From Chrysoporthe austroafricana (Eukaryota > Ascomycota > Sordariomycetes > Diaporthales > Cryphonectriaceae): a stretch of 64,000 nt of DNA. The DNA lies in contig JYIP02000003.1 in the NCBI GenBank assembly GCA_001051155.2, positions 2,914,001 through 2,978,000 of the forward strand. Direction: 5' to 3'. Of the stretch, positions 18,131-29,107 are shown one piece after another; position 1 is the first letter of the stretch; every line of letters starts with the position of its first letter. Both the position numbers and the translations under genes were made by a program. The notes under the pieces are model-generated. The model had not been told where the DNA came from and ran no database searches. It worked only from the letters and a program-made list of their open reading frames with translations.

Positions 18131-20668
18131 TGTTTGTTTGGACTATCAACCGGGACCTCCATCGCCACGGTGGTGGCACGCGTGTCGAGAAACTTCACCG
18201 GGCGCTTGCGGTTACAGTAAGGTCCCGGGACCATAGCTCCTGGCTGCGGTCGGGGTGCTGTCTTGTCGTCATTCTTGTCTTCACAGTTTTCATCTTGTCA
18301 GGAGGGAGGGTACAGGGTGGTAGTTCGAAAAATTTCTATTGCGTTGCTACTCAGGGGGCTCTCTGAACCCCCGAAACTTGGGTCTGCTCTCATCTAGACA
18401 CTACTTGTTGCTTGAGATGCGCGACCTCGGGTCGCCTTCATCAAATTCTACCTTGGATACGAGCAAAATCCTACATTCAACAGCTCAGCGTCCCGAGTTG
18501 ACAGGCAAGGAGAAGCAAGGACCAGCGTACCTCAAGGGAGTAGGTAGCATCCGATACACTCTGGGTAAGGCGTAGGAAGGAAAAAAAAAAAAAAATAGGT
18601 GAACCAGAATCCCACGGAACACCCGTCATGCCATTGTCACTCACGCACCCCATCTAACGTCATAATAAATGGTGTCAGGCCCCAGCTTGACGGAACTCTA
18701 TTTTCTCTTGTCGCCCCGGTGAAGGACCGACCGGCAAGAGACTTCTCTCCCCCCTCTCTCTTTTCCCCTCCCCCAAACAAGATCTGCGAATCGCGTCAGG
18801 CGTTGGATGGGGCGGAGTGGGCTCCCCAGCCCGGGGCTGACCACCTAGAACGGTCCATGTTTCCCTGGGCCGGAACACACGGGAGAAGCCGCGGCCGAGG
18901 TTTAAAAGAGAGAAAATGTGGGCATCTAGTCTATCCGGCGGCCCAGCGCAGGTAGAGCCGCGGCGCGGCGTCAGGTCCGTCGCCAAGGGGGGCCCGCACC
19001 GGTGGTGGGAAAGCAGGATACAAGGCGCACACGCCTGCTGCTTGACTCGTTTAGGTTTTGGGTGTCAGACGGTCGGCTCGTCAGCGTCCCTGCCCGGGCC
19101 TACGTCAACAAGGTGTATAGCCGACCCCTTAATAGCTGATGGGGAGACATTAGGCGCGCACGCAGCGCTTGGGCTGCGGGTGCCCCAACATGCCTTATCA
19201 CATAGCGAGACAAGTGGGACAAACAAAGTTCGGTAGCATCGTTCGAGATAAAATCCAAATTAATTCCTGTCCATCAATGAGTCGCTCGCTCGAATCCTGC
19301 TGGGTGCCCGGAAACCCAGGTTCCCCATCATATATGTCCTCATCATATTGAATTCCACGGCATGCCGCTGTGCTGTCCCGCGCCGCCCAGCCTGCCCGCA
19401 GCTCGCGGGGTCCAATAGCAAAACGTGTGCCAAGACCGTTCCAATGAATACCCTGCGATCTCAATGTAGAAATTGTTCGCTCACCCTCTGATTATATCTG
19501 ATAAATAAAATGCCTCAAAAAACCTTTGCTGGCGGAGTCCCTGCCCAAACCAGTCTAAAGTAGCATAGCAACAGCTCGCTCTCTCTGTTTTTTTTGTGCC
19601 CCCCTAAGCCACCGTCTCAACCCATTGCAATTTGTGTGTTCTGTTCCGTGGTCCCCGAGAATGATACAGAATGCATGGACAGGTATGGAACCAGGCCGAT
19701 AAGAGTAATGATATACACGAAAGTGGCATTAAGCGAAGCCAACAAGCAGTACTTGGTATTGGCAATGCAGACCGGGGGCTCTACGGCCCTGGAAAACGCC
19801 ATGCAGAAAACAAAGTCTATACCACAGACCAGACCCATAATCGTCCCAAGTTGATACACTGGCACCAAAGGGGTATCACGGTGACGTCGATAAGTGTTTT
19901 TTTTTTCTCTCCCGCCCCGAAACCTGAAAAAATTATGAAAGAGACCCAACTCGCTGGTAACAACAACGGCACCCGTACCGGTGCAGTGAAGAAAGTCTAA
20001 GAAATTGATATCGCACAGGAGAGCTCCCGACAAGGCCGGGGGTGGGGCGCAGATGATGCATATGGTGCAGATGCAGACACCCCCCCGGCGGGACAGAAAA
20101 AGGAGGGGATGGTTGTGCGTCGCGTATCAGGCTCGCGGGCTCATATGGTCGTGGCTGCAGATGACTTCACACCCCCCAGCGTCCATGTTTGACTCTCGCG
20201 ATCGGCGTGGTCAGACTGCCAGCAGCAGCAGATAGGCGCATAGGGTGACGAGGGTGACGGAGGTGACGGGGGTGACGTCATGGCTGATAGATTCCAAGGG
20301 TCCAGCGACAGGACCCTGCAGGAGGGGCCGCATGCGCTAAGGCCCAAAGGAGAAGGAGTGATGTAATGCGATCCCAAGTCTCTTCCTCGACCAACAAGGA
20401 TCACGCACGGGCGACCCCATGGGTGCAGATGCAGGGCGCGTGCTTGGCGACCCCCTCCGCTTCCCTTCTGCCCACACAAACACAGTTGAGTGACGCCAAT
20501 AACGCCAAAGACGGTTCCGCACTTCTGTCATCGATTCCCGCTCGTCCAATACGCACGCGCCCCGGCCCAACCTTCCGCACCCTATCTCCGAGAGACGGGT
20601 GTGTCGATAGTGATGCGCGAGCTGTCTCAGGCCGAGGACGTGGCATGATGCCGAGGCGTTGGCCGATT
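18131..20668. other. Convergent intergenic region, no gene supported
   Basis: About 2.5 kb between the 3' end of ARO1 and the 3' end of the C2H2 regulator gene. It holds an A-run near 18581-18595, a pyrimidine-rich stretch at about 18743-18779, the TGACG repeat array at 20244-20280 and several short GC-rich open frames on both strands without recognisable motifs. Part of it is expected to be 3' untranslated sequence of both flanking genes. Confidence 0.6.
20244..20280. repeat. Four 9-base repeats with TGACG cores ending in a full CRE
   Basis: The heptamer GGTGACG recurs at 20244, 20253, 20262 and 20271, exactly nine bases apart. The last copy continues to TGACGTCA (20273-20280), the palindromic ATF/CREB site. 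The periodicity and palindrome are visible directly. Any binding by a bZIP factor is inference, and the array lies between two convergent gene ends rather than in an obvious promoter. Confidence 0.8.
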
Positions 20669-22789
20669 TCAATTGGACGCAGCACCTCTCTTGCGGTGCT
20701 TGCCCGGGAAGTCCAGGTCGGGATGGCACACGCGATAGTGACGGGTCAGCGCATCAGCACGGCTGAAGGTCTTCTCCTCTGTGCAGACGTCGCATCGAAC
20801 CTTTTGTTTCCTGCCGTTGTGAATCGTATCCTCGTGGCGTGTGAGGTCGTAAGGCCGCGAGAAAATGGTATTGCAGGGCTTCCCGGTGCTCGGGTTGATG
20901 CGTTCGCACTTGTGAGGGCCCGCCTGTGTGTTGAAGTAGGTGCCCGAAGGACCCTCCGGTCTGCGCAGGCCGCTCAGACCATGCGCCTGCCGGTGGCCTT
21001 CACGCTTGTGCTTTTGCAGGAGCGCTGGCGTCTCAAATCTCTGCGTGCAGCCGTGATACGTGCATGTATACGTACCGCCATCCGCACCGACATGATTGGG
21101 CCTTTGTGGGCTTGCCGATACTGCGGACTCCGGCGTGACAGACGGGCTAGATCCCATATGCGAGGTCATCGAGAATGACGGGCTCGTTCCCGAAGGAAGC
21201 TCCTGCCTGGGCTTAGCCACGAAAGGATACTGCTGAGGCAGCTGTACGCCAGAGGGCAGTTGGGTGGTCAGGTAGTTGTCGAAGCTGGTATCCAGCGACA
21301 GGCCATGAAAGTTGTTTGCTTGCGTGGTCGCCTTGGCCAGCTGATTCGCATCGAACCCCGGCGTTTGTTGATGTTGCTGGTGTTGTGGGAACAACGGAAA
21401 GTTGTTGGCGTTATCCGCGTCGTTGAATTCCAGAACAGCATCCTTGGGGGAGATCGTCTGGGGGGTTCCTGTGCTCGCCGACTGCGCCATGGTCTGGCGC
21501 AGAGCCTGAGCCGAGTCCTGTTCCGCCTTCGCCCTCCCCCTCATCTGCTGCGCGGTGTTGAAGCGCATGTTTGTCGAAGCATGGGAGAAGTTGTGAGACG
21601 GCGTCGGCGCCAGCGGCGAGCCCTGCCTAAACGGTGACCGACCCCTCGACACTGACGAGATGGGTGACTGTGTTGCGCTCAGGTGCTGGTTGTTGGCAGC
21701 CTGCACCCTCTGTACGAACATGTCGTGCGTGGGCGACATGGACGTCTGGCTGGGCTGCGAGGGCGAGGTTGACGTGATGATCAGGTTGGGGTTGTAAAGC
21801 TCGTCGCTATAGATGTCCGTCATAGTACGGTCCAGCTTAGGGACGGTTGTGATGCCTGCGTGGAAGAATGGGTGTGAGCCTGGGTCCTCATCGCCGAGAT
21901 TGTCATGGGCTCCGGGCAGGAAGAAAAAGTCCTCACCATTCTTTCGCCTCCTTTCCTCCTCGGGCTCGGGGGCAGCTGGCGTGGCGGGTGAGTCACTTGC
22001 GACAGAACTCGCCACCGAACCTGGCCTCGAGTTGGTCGATCCACCACTCGGGAAGTCTGGCGGAGGCAATAAGCCCCCTCCTCGGTCCGCTCGGTGTCTT
22101 TGGGGTGCAAGCATGCTCGCGTAAGCCTGGACTGACGTCGAGTCAGAGGAAAAGGGATAATTGGTGTAGAAGGTATCATGAGACGTCGAGCCCGGTGCCT
22201 TCGCGGCCAATTGGTACGAGTGGTCATCCTGCATCGGCAGGCCCGAGAAATTGTCGCTCGCATCGCTCACCGCGATTTGCGGATTTGACGAGCTGAAGGA
22301 GAAGGGAGATGCGGGACCCATGGAGCCGAGTGAGGAGAGCGAGGAGTCGCGGTGGTGTAGGCCCCGGCTGTTGCTCTTGATGGCGAACTGGGTGGCATCG
22401 CCGGGCCACGCATCCGTGTACATCATGTTGGCTGACGGCAGGAGGTGTGACTGCGCTGCGGGTGCCGAAGAGAAGTTGAAGACGGCGTCCTGCGGACTCC
22501 TGGGGACGATCGAGACAGGCAGGCTGTCGAACGTCGACAAGGGAGAGCGGCCGAGTGTCGACGGGGGCGAGGACGAGATGCTCGCCTGGGACCTGATCTC
22601 GGAGTCGATGTCGAGGCCCGCGCGGGCGTCGAAGGGACCCGGGAAGACGGGTGCTGCCGCGGGGATGTGCGAGGAGGACCGGTTGCTGTAGGAGACGAAG
22701 TTGTCGCCGTCGTCGTCGTCGCAGTAGGTGGTGTTGCTGTGGAGGGCCGATGTGTTGTGTGCTGTCGTTGGCATCAACCACATTATCAT
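20669..22789 (-). CDS. C2H2 zinc-finger transcription factor, RfeC-like
   Basis: Single exon of about 706 residues. Start chosen at MIMWLMPTT; the frame stays open for another 128 codons upstream to 23173, but that extension is Pro/Arg/Cys-rich and looks like leader sequence. The long N-terminal two thirds is Ser/Pro/Asn/Gln-rich and disordered, with an acidic CDDDDGDN patch near the start. Three C2H2 fingers lie at the C-terminus: about C576-H599 (CTYHGC), an atypical second finger at about C628-H657 with ten residues between the two cysteines (CERINPSTGKPC), and about C666-H689. The FSRPYDLTRHEDTIH and TFSRADALTRH helices match the Aspergillus RfeC group of nuclear regulators and resemble the yeast Rpn4 finger region. 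RfeC-type identity is by pattern memory. The target genes are unknown. Confidence 0.82.
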   Translation of the reverse strand: MIMWLMPTTAHNTSALHSNTTYCDDDDGDNFVSYSNRSSSHIPAAAPVFPGPFDARAGLDIDSEIRSQASISSSPPSTLGRSPLSTFDSLPVSIVPRSPQDAVFNFSSAPAAQSHLLPSANMMYTDAWPGDATQFAIKSNSRGLHHRDSSLSSLGSMGPASPFSFSSSNPQIAVSDASDNFSGLPMQDDHSYQLAAKAPGSTSHDTFYTNYPFSSDSTSVQAYASMLAPQRHRADRGGGLLPPPDFPSGGSTNSRPGSVASSVASDSPATPAAPEPEEERRRKNGEDFFFLPGAHDNLGDEDPGSHPFFHAGITTVPKLDRTMTDIYSDELYNPNLIITSTSPSQPSQTSMSPTHDMFVQRVQAANNQHLSATQSPISSVSRGRSPFRQGSPLAPTPSHNFSHASTNMRFNTAQQMRGRAKAEQDSAQALRQTMAQSASTGTPQTISPKDAVLEFNDADNANNFPLFPQHQQHQQTPGFDANQLAKATTQANNFHGLSLDTSFDNYLTTQLPSGVQLPQQYPFVAKPRQELPSGTSPSFSMTSHMGSSPSVTPESAVSASPQRPNHVGADGGTYTCTYHGCTQRFETPALLQKHKREGHRQAHGLSGLRRPEGPSGTYFNTQAGPHKCERINPSTGKPCNTIFSRPYDLTRHEDTIHNGRKQKVRCDVCTEEKTFSRADALTRHYRVCHPDLDFPGKHRKRGAASN

Positions 22790-23697
22790 GGAGGAAGTCG
22801 GTTTAGAGTGATGATCTTTGCAGGTGTAGTGCGAGTCGATAGCTCGTTCGTTGGGAAAGTGGCAAATTTGGACCCGGTCCGCGCCATTGTCGAAGATGGG
22901 CACATTCAATATATAGAGATCTGGGGGTGGGGTGAGTCTCGCTAGAGGAGGGACTGGCAGAGGGAAAGCCCATGTACTGCGGTCCTGGCTATGGCGTAAG
23001 GGACCCAAGGGTGGAGGGGGGGCCCCTGTTCCTCCCTCCAGACCACGCTGCACAGCGAGACGGCAAGGAACGGCGGGACGCATCGTACAGGGTACGCAGG
23101 TCGATCGCCTGCCGTCGCACAAGGCACCGCGGGCACAAGGGCAGAGGTACGTACCGGGATCGGTGCCCTGCATACCAGAAGCAGTGCTAGGGCGCTAGGC
23201 CGCAACGTATGGAAGGGACCAGAAAAGCCGGCCGGGCTCTAGTGCGTGCCTGGAGCGCCCGAGGAATCTGCTGGTACCATAGTGCCAGAGTACGGAGCGT
23301 CGGGGGCTAGTCCCAAAGGGGCTGTGCACCAGTGCACCCACCAGCCCGAAAGGGTAGTTTTTGACTCATTGGCCCGGCCCTGGGAACAGCAGACAAGTGA
23401 CCACCCGCACAGTCCAGGCTCGGAGGTGTCAGCCAACACGCTCTGGAAGTCAGTCCATCACAGCCCCCGTGCACACCACTATCGAGATCTCGCTGCTTAT
23501 GGCCCGGCGGGGTAAAACAGATGTGCTGCTCCTCTGCCCTGCCCTGCCCTGCCCTCGGGACGCGCGAGCGAGACAGACAGCGCCTGCCACCCGGCGAGGC
23601 AGCTTGTGCGAGGGAGGCCGTTGTGCAGGGCGCGCGCGGGAATGCCCAGTATTATTCAGCCTGCCAGGTACGGGTGCGGTGTGTGCATAACTAATGT

Positions 23698-23712
23698 GTT
23701 GTTGTTGTTGTC
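23698..23712. repeat. GTT trinucleotide microsatellite
   Basis: About five uninterrupted GTT/TTG units, visible directly, in the upstream region of the C2H2 regulator. Confidence 0.8.
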
Positions 23713-24806
23713 TGTCCAGCCCTCGGGGTCGCAGGATTGGGGACGCTGATCCGTGGGGCCTCGAGATGCAGCATGAGAGAGTCGAGACCCCAGGAGACCC
23801 AGCCGGGGAATTCTGCGTGGCCCTACCTACATCGTGTTGCAGCGTCCTGCTGCTGGTGCGCGAGAGGGTTTTGCTCGTGAGGGAGGAGGAAGGCCGGGCC
23901 GCGGCCGAGCGAGGTTGGCATGACGCCTGCATTCCCCATCCATCCCTCAGCACACACAATCTCTCTCTGCCTGGCACACACACCTAGGTAGCCACCGGTA
24001 GCGTGCTTGCACTTGCACTATAGCATACGAGAGGCTCAGTCAGAGCTGACTCCGACGGGTGACGAACACCCCCCCCCTCCGCCCACCCCTCGACGACACA
24101 GTGGCCTCTTTGGTGCTAGCTATGGATTACGTCTCGGGGCGTGCGTGACCTCGAGGGAGCCTCTCTGTGGGTGGATACGACGGACGGAGTGCTGCAAGTC
24201 ACGACGGCTACTGCTACCTTGGTTGGTATCACGTCGTCGTCGCCCCCATAAAAAAAAGGAAAAAAATAAAAAGCTGGCTGGCCGCTCTGGCACCTCGTGC
24301 TGTCGGTGCAGACACGAGATGATGACGGATGCTATGCCACAAGCAGCAACAATATCGATGTCATCCACCAGGGGGTCCCCCCTTTCGACATGTCGCTGAT
24401 AAGCAGGCGTGGCAGGCTCCGCGTGCCTCATTCGGGAAAGTTTTGAAGTTCCTTTCCTCCCTTCCTGCGCCCGCGGGAGGATTTTCGCCCAATGGGCCGC
24501 TGATTCGTCGGCGGTGCACCGCCGTGCGTCGCGGTGACGTCGCCTGCTTCTCGGGGGCATCAACAACGTCAGGAATCGAGGGTCCCCCGCCCGGGGGTTG
24601 CGTGGGTGGTTACACCCAACGTCGATTTTAGCTTTCTGATGCTCTAATCGTGCATCTGAAGTTCTAATCGGGCCTGCACGCCTGCCAGTTTGTCTGGTTT
24701 TCCTCCTCCCCGAGCACAAAAATAGCCATGCCGGCGTCGCCCCTCGGTGACACTAGTAGCAGCACCCTGGGCGTGCTGGCACTGAAGTAGGGCCCGGGGG
24801 CTTGCC

Positions 24807-24840
24807 CAGCACCCAACACCCAGCACCCAGCACCCAGCCA
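24807..24840. repeat. Short CAGCACC-type tandem repeat
   Basis: Four to five imperfect seven-base units (CAGCACC, with one AACACCC variant) in tandem. A small GC-rich minisatellite with no coding context. Confidence 0.75.
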
Positions 24841-27814
24841 GCGGTGCAAGGCGTGGCCAGAGGGTGTGGGGGGCCGGGTGGACGCGGGAGCTCCCCTGTG
24901 AAGGCTTCCGGTGCTGTCGCCCGCCCGCTCCGCGGAGAATGCCTGCCGGGCCTCGCTGTGATTATTCATAACGGCCGGGCTGCCTCAGCAGGGACGGGTG
25001 GTATTCGTCTGTGCTGTGTGGAGGTCGACCCTCTCTGCTGGGTGGAGGATCACAAATCGTCACGAAATCTGGCCCAGCCAGCCAGCTTTGCCGTGGGCCC
25101 TGCTGGGATGACTGGGCGCGCTCGGTACTGGGCAACCTGCTATGGTCGGCGTGGATGGGCTTGCCCTCTCGGGAAGCGATCGGCCCCCCGGATGCCGAGG
25201 CCCCTCCGCCTGGACGAGGCACAGGCCACCCGTGACAGCTGTACCGTAGCATGTACTTGCAGTGGCACAGCGGCTCCCCCCCACAGCGCCCTCCCCCCCA
25301 AGCTAGCAGCAGCATAACCCAGTACGACCTGGCGACGTGCTGTACTGAACCTTAACGGGCCCTGGCGGTGGGGTCGAGGACCCTGAAAATCTTTGTCCGG
25401 CTCCCGCTTTTTTGGCTCGTTGCATCCTCAGATCAGGGCTGCTCCGCCACCCCGCCCAGACCACCAGGACCTCGCAGCCACCACTCACAGCGCCCGTCCC
25501 GCCCATCTCCGCCCAGAGTTATTCTCGTCTCCCTCCCCTCAAACCTAGATGCGCGGATCTGCACTGCACACTGCACCCACACACACACACTACTGATACT
25601 ACTGAGCATGGTCACTCACTCACCACCTTCACGAGAGACTCGGATCCGGACTCGGGTCTCGTCCCACCGACGTTCAGCCGTGGTGGCCTCGCATCTGGGA
25701 GATGCCACCGTCTGGCGTGCACAGCCCCAGGAACATGCAACCTCGCAACCGCCTGCCGTCGTCTGCCTCTAGGGCCTCCCTCTCTGTGTGCTTGCATCAT
25801 ACTACCAGACTATCACCAACCACATACACTGCTGCCGGCAGCAGACGGCGCTATCCTCGCTCGCTCCCCGTGCGCATCCCGGCAGCCAGGACCCTTCTGC
25901 GAGCTTGGCCTGGTCGGGGTGCTCCACCCGAGCGTGGCTTGTCGTCGCCACAGTCCAAGATTCCCACTCCTCGAATTCGCATCCGGCCCATGGGAATCTA
26001 ACCTGCCGCCCAGAGGGCTGAGATGCGGATCGCGCCAAAAACCGAGCAGATCGGCGCCGGCCCCTTTGGATCGCATCCCGCAGGGCGTCCCGAGGCAACC
26101 CTAACCTTCTTCTTCTTCCTCCCCTCTTGGCTTGGTAACCTCTGGCGTGCCAAGTCGTGCGCCTGTCCGCTCCCGTCGCCAGTCGCTGGTCGCATCCGCA
26201 CGTACGCGTCGGCCTGGTGGCTGGCGCGCCCTGCTTCAGCTGCACAGGCCCTGGCCGCCCCGCGAGGCCGCTGGTGGTCTTGGACCTGTCACAGCCTGTC
26301 GTGGCTCCTAGGCTGCCAGATCGATCGACGGCGAGCCGGCCACCGCTGTGGACCCGCGGGCTGAGATCCAGGCCGACCAGTTCATGCGGAGCCCTGGGCC
26401 CTCCTGCTGGAGGCCCGTCGGTCCCCAGCAGCGCCCTCCGGAGCACAGCGCGGCGCACGAGCGATGGCTTATTCGATCTAAACCAGGTTGCCCAGACATG
26501 TCAGGCACGGCAGGGCTGCTAGTAGGCTCGACGTGGCAGCTCTCGGCTGGCCTGGGCCGAGGGATAGTGCTCCGTTGGTGACTGCATGCTGGGAGCGCTG
26601 AGTAGTGGGACCCACCCCCACAGAGGCACAGAACAGCCGCAGCCAGGCGGCTGATCGCGGCACTGCGGCGCCCTGCCGCGGATGCGACTCGGTATGCTCG
26701 GTGTGTATGATGAGTCTTGACGACACGTCTCTCGGCTAGCCTGGGTGCCCAGCTGCTTGACTCCAGAGGCCGCGTGTTGTCTCTTTCACTGCCTTGCGCG
26801 AGATGGGCCCCGTGACCCTTCAGGTTCCGTATTCGTGGTCACGCGCCGCCCTGTCCGCTTTGTACGAGTATTCGCCGACAATACGATGAGTCATCTGCTG
26901 TAGTCTCTTTTGTAGCTGAGCTGATGAGCACTGCATTCTACGATCGTCGGCATCTCAGCGCGGCTGGGGATAACTTGGCGACGACACATTCTCCTGTCCA
27001 GAACGGCAGCCTGGACTTCACAGGAGCGAAGGGCTGAACGAGCGCGTGCATCCAGCAGAGCCTTCTTGCGGGAATGAAGCCGCCATCGGCACGGGCGGGT
27101 TCCACCCGCCAGCTCGGTTCCCAGCGACCCGGCTGCCTCGGCTGCCTGCCATCCCATCCAGTCGAGCAGGCCCTCATCGCGATGTCCCACGTCTCAGTGG
27201 CAGCCTGCGCTGGTATGGACACCCGTGGGACCGCGGAGGCAAGCAGGTCGCTCGGCCGGCCGGACGTTTCGTCCCTGACGCCCACATCCGAGCGGAACTG
27301 GGCGCGGGAGATGTTGGCGCGCTAAGGACCGCCAGGTCTGGTCTGGTCTGGACCGGCGGCAGCCCGATGCAACATGCCCGCCTTGTGCCTTGCGAGATTC
27401 CTTCCTGCAGGGGCAAGACCGAGAGCACAGCATCCCACGAGCCTGGGACCCTCCCAAGGGTGTGGGGTGTCCCAGGGCTGGGCGACCCAAGTGTGGGCCC
27501 CGCGTGTCCTCCACCTCTCGATCCCCAGAGCTACGGGTCTTACCATACGGCTGCTGACGGGCCGTGGAACTTGAGAATGGAGGATCGAGCCGCAAAGGCC
27601 TCGGGGGCAGAATGGTTCGGACCTCGCGAGACGAGCGGTTGCATCACCCGCCCGCCCTCTGCTTGGCCGTGGAATGCAAATGACATACGCCTCGCGCGCC
27701 CAGCGGTGTTACGTTTACCCTGCACCGGAATTTTCAGGAAGCGCAGTCTGAACGGCGCGCAGGGCTCACGGCAGTACAAGCCGTCTGCAGGCGGCTTGCG
27801 CCAATCAACTCCTT

Positions 27815-27850
27815 GCCGAGGTGCGCTTAAGTCGCTGCACGCACCTCGGC
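27815..27850. other. Perfect 11-bp inverted repeat (hairpin)
   Basis: GCCGAGGTGCG at 27815-27825 is the exact reverse complement of CGCACCTCGGC at 27840-27850, with 14 bases between. Nine of the eleven pairs are G-C, so an RNA copy would fold stably. It is followed at about 27878-27905 by a CT-rich stretch. The role is unknown. Confidence 0.7.
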
Positions 27851-29017
27851 GGCACCGACGAGGTGTGAGAGGTGAAACATTTTTTCTTTCTGTCTCTCTC
27901 TATCGACTAAACCATCCGTCATCACCACCCCCCCGGGCTTGCGTTCGCCCGCTACGACGAAATTTTCCAACCCATCCCTCTGCACCACCAAGGGGGGCTC
28001 TACCCTTTCCTCATGCAGGTCCAGCCACGGCGAAGCAGCCCTGCGCGGAACATCTTCGCCGGCCACGGGATTTTAAAATCGATAAATTCGATAAATTAAG
28101 CGCCTCGCATGTCTCCCAGCTTACGGCTTACCCTATCCCCCCTTCCCCCACGGTGTGACACAAGACCCGGATCCGCGGTGTCGGGGATAGCACGGTGATC
28201 GGGGCTTCGCATTGTACTAAAGATCATGTAATCAGCACAACAATCCAGACTCAGCCGTCACCGTCGCAGAGATCCGGCGCACCCGTAATGCCCGATGACA
28301 GGGCCGAGTATGAGCCGTCGTAGAGCGTACGCGTAGGGCGAGAGACGGCTTGGTAAGCGAGGGAGTCGCCGCCGGGAAGGTTCCATGTGACCATTCGAGC
28401 GCGCCCTGTGCGATCGCGAGTATCGTCTGAGGGCGCGCGAGATGGCAAAAAAGGCCCTTCGCCTTCCCAAGAAGCGGCTGCCTCCTTCAAGGAGTGGACC
28501 CCTGCAGCCCGGTTATCTGCCATTCACAAGAGTGTAACACTACTTGCTAACAGGTTTGTCAGTCCGACAGCGATGTTACGGCATCCGGCCTACCAGCGAG
28601 GGTGTCAGGGGGGGCCGGGTCGGTATGACGAGAAAATGAGCGAACGGGACTGCAGGAATCTTCTGGGACGTCACCAAGGGCATTTCCTGTTCCCACAGCG
28701 AGATCTATGTGAGTGCTCACATACTACAAGGAACACGAGGGATCGCCAGTACCGAACGCCGGGGTCGGCTACCAAGACAGCAACGATCATCGCCAACAAA
28801 AAAGAAAATCCGGCTGCGCGCCTGCGACTGGACACCCACCACGAGCCGTGTTGACGTTGCCAGCCCTGCTTCGAGCGGCTCAAGGGATCTATCTACATAG
28901 AATCTGTGCATCGTGCCCGTGCCCACATGCCCGGGCGACACCATCTCGTCGGCGCAGCCCCGCCGGCGACGTCGATCGTCGAGACCGGATGCATACATCC
29001 ATGCGTAGGGCTGGGTG

Positions 29018-29107
29018 GCTCTTTCTTCTCTCCTCCTCTCTTTTTTCCTTGTTTTTTCAATTTTATTTTTTTCCTCTATTTCTTTTCTCCTCCTTCCTTA
29101 TTCTCCC
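29018..29107. other. 90-base pyrimidine-rich tract
   Basis: The plus strand is almost only C and T for about 90 bases, broken by a few single purines. CT-rich tracts often lie near transcription starts of filamentous fungal genes, so a plus-strand transcript starting nearby is possible. No open frame downstream supports a protein gene. Confidence 0.6.

Noticed and set aside
19617..20033. 138-codon minus-strand frame with hydrophobic stretches
   Set aside because: Lies in the expected 3' region of the C2H2 gene, lacks a family motif, and a plus-strand frame of similar length overlaps it.
22790..23173. N-terminal extension of the C2H2 protein by 128 residues
   Set aside because: Frame is open, but the translation is Cys/Pro/Arg-rich without similarity to the rest. 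MIMWLMPTT is a more natural start; a spliced leader is also possible.
27046..28158. 370-codon plus-strand open frame
   Set aside because: Begins at GTG, has Arg/Pro/Ser-rich random composition, no motif and no codon signature. Expected by chance in GC-rich DNA.
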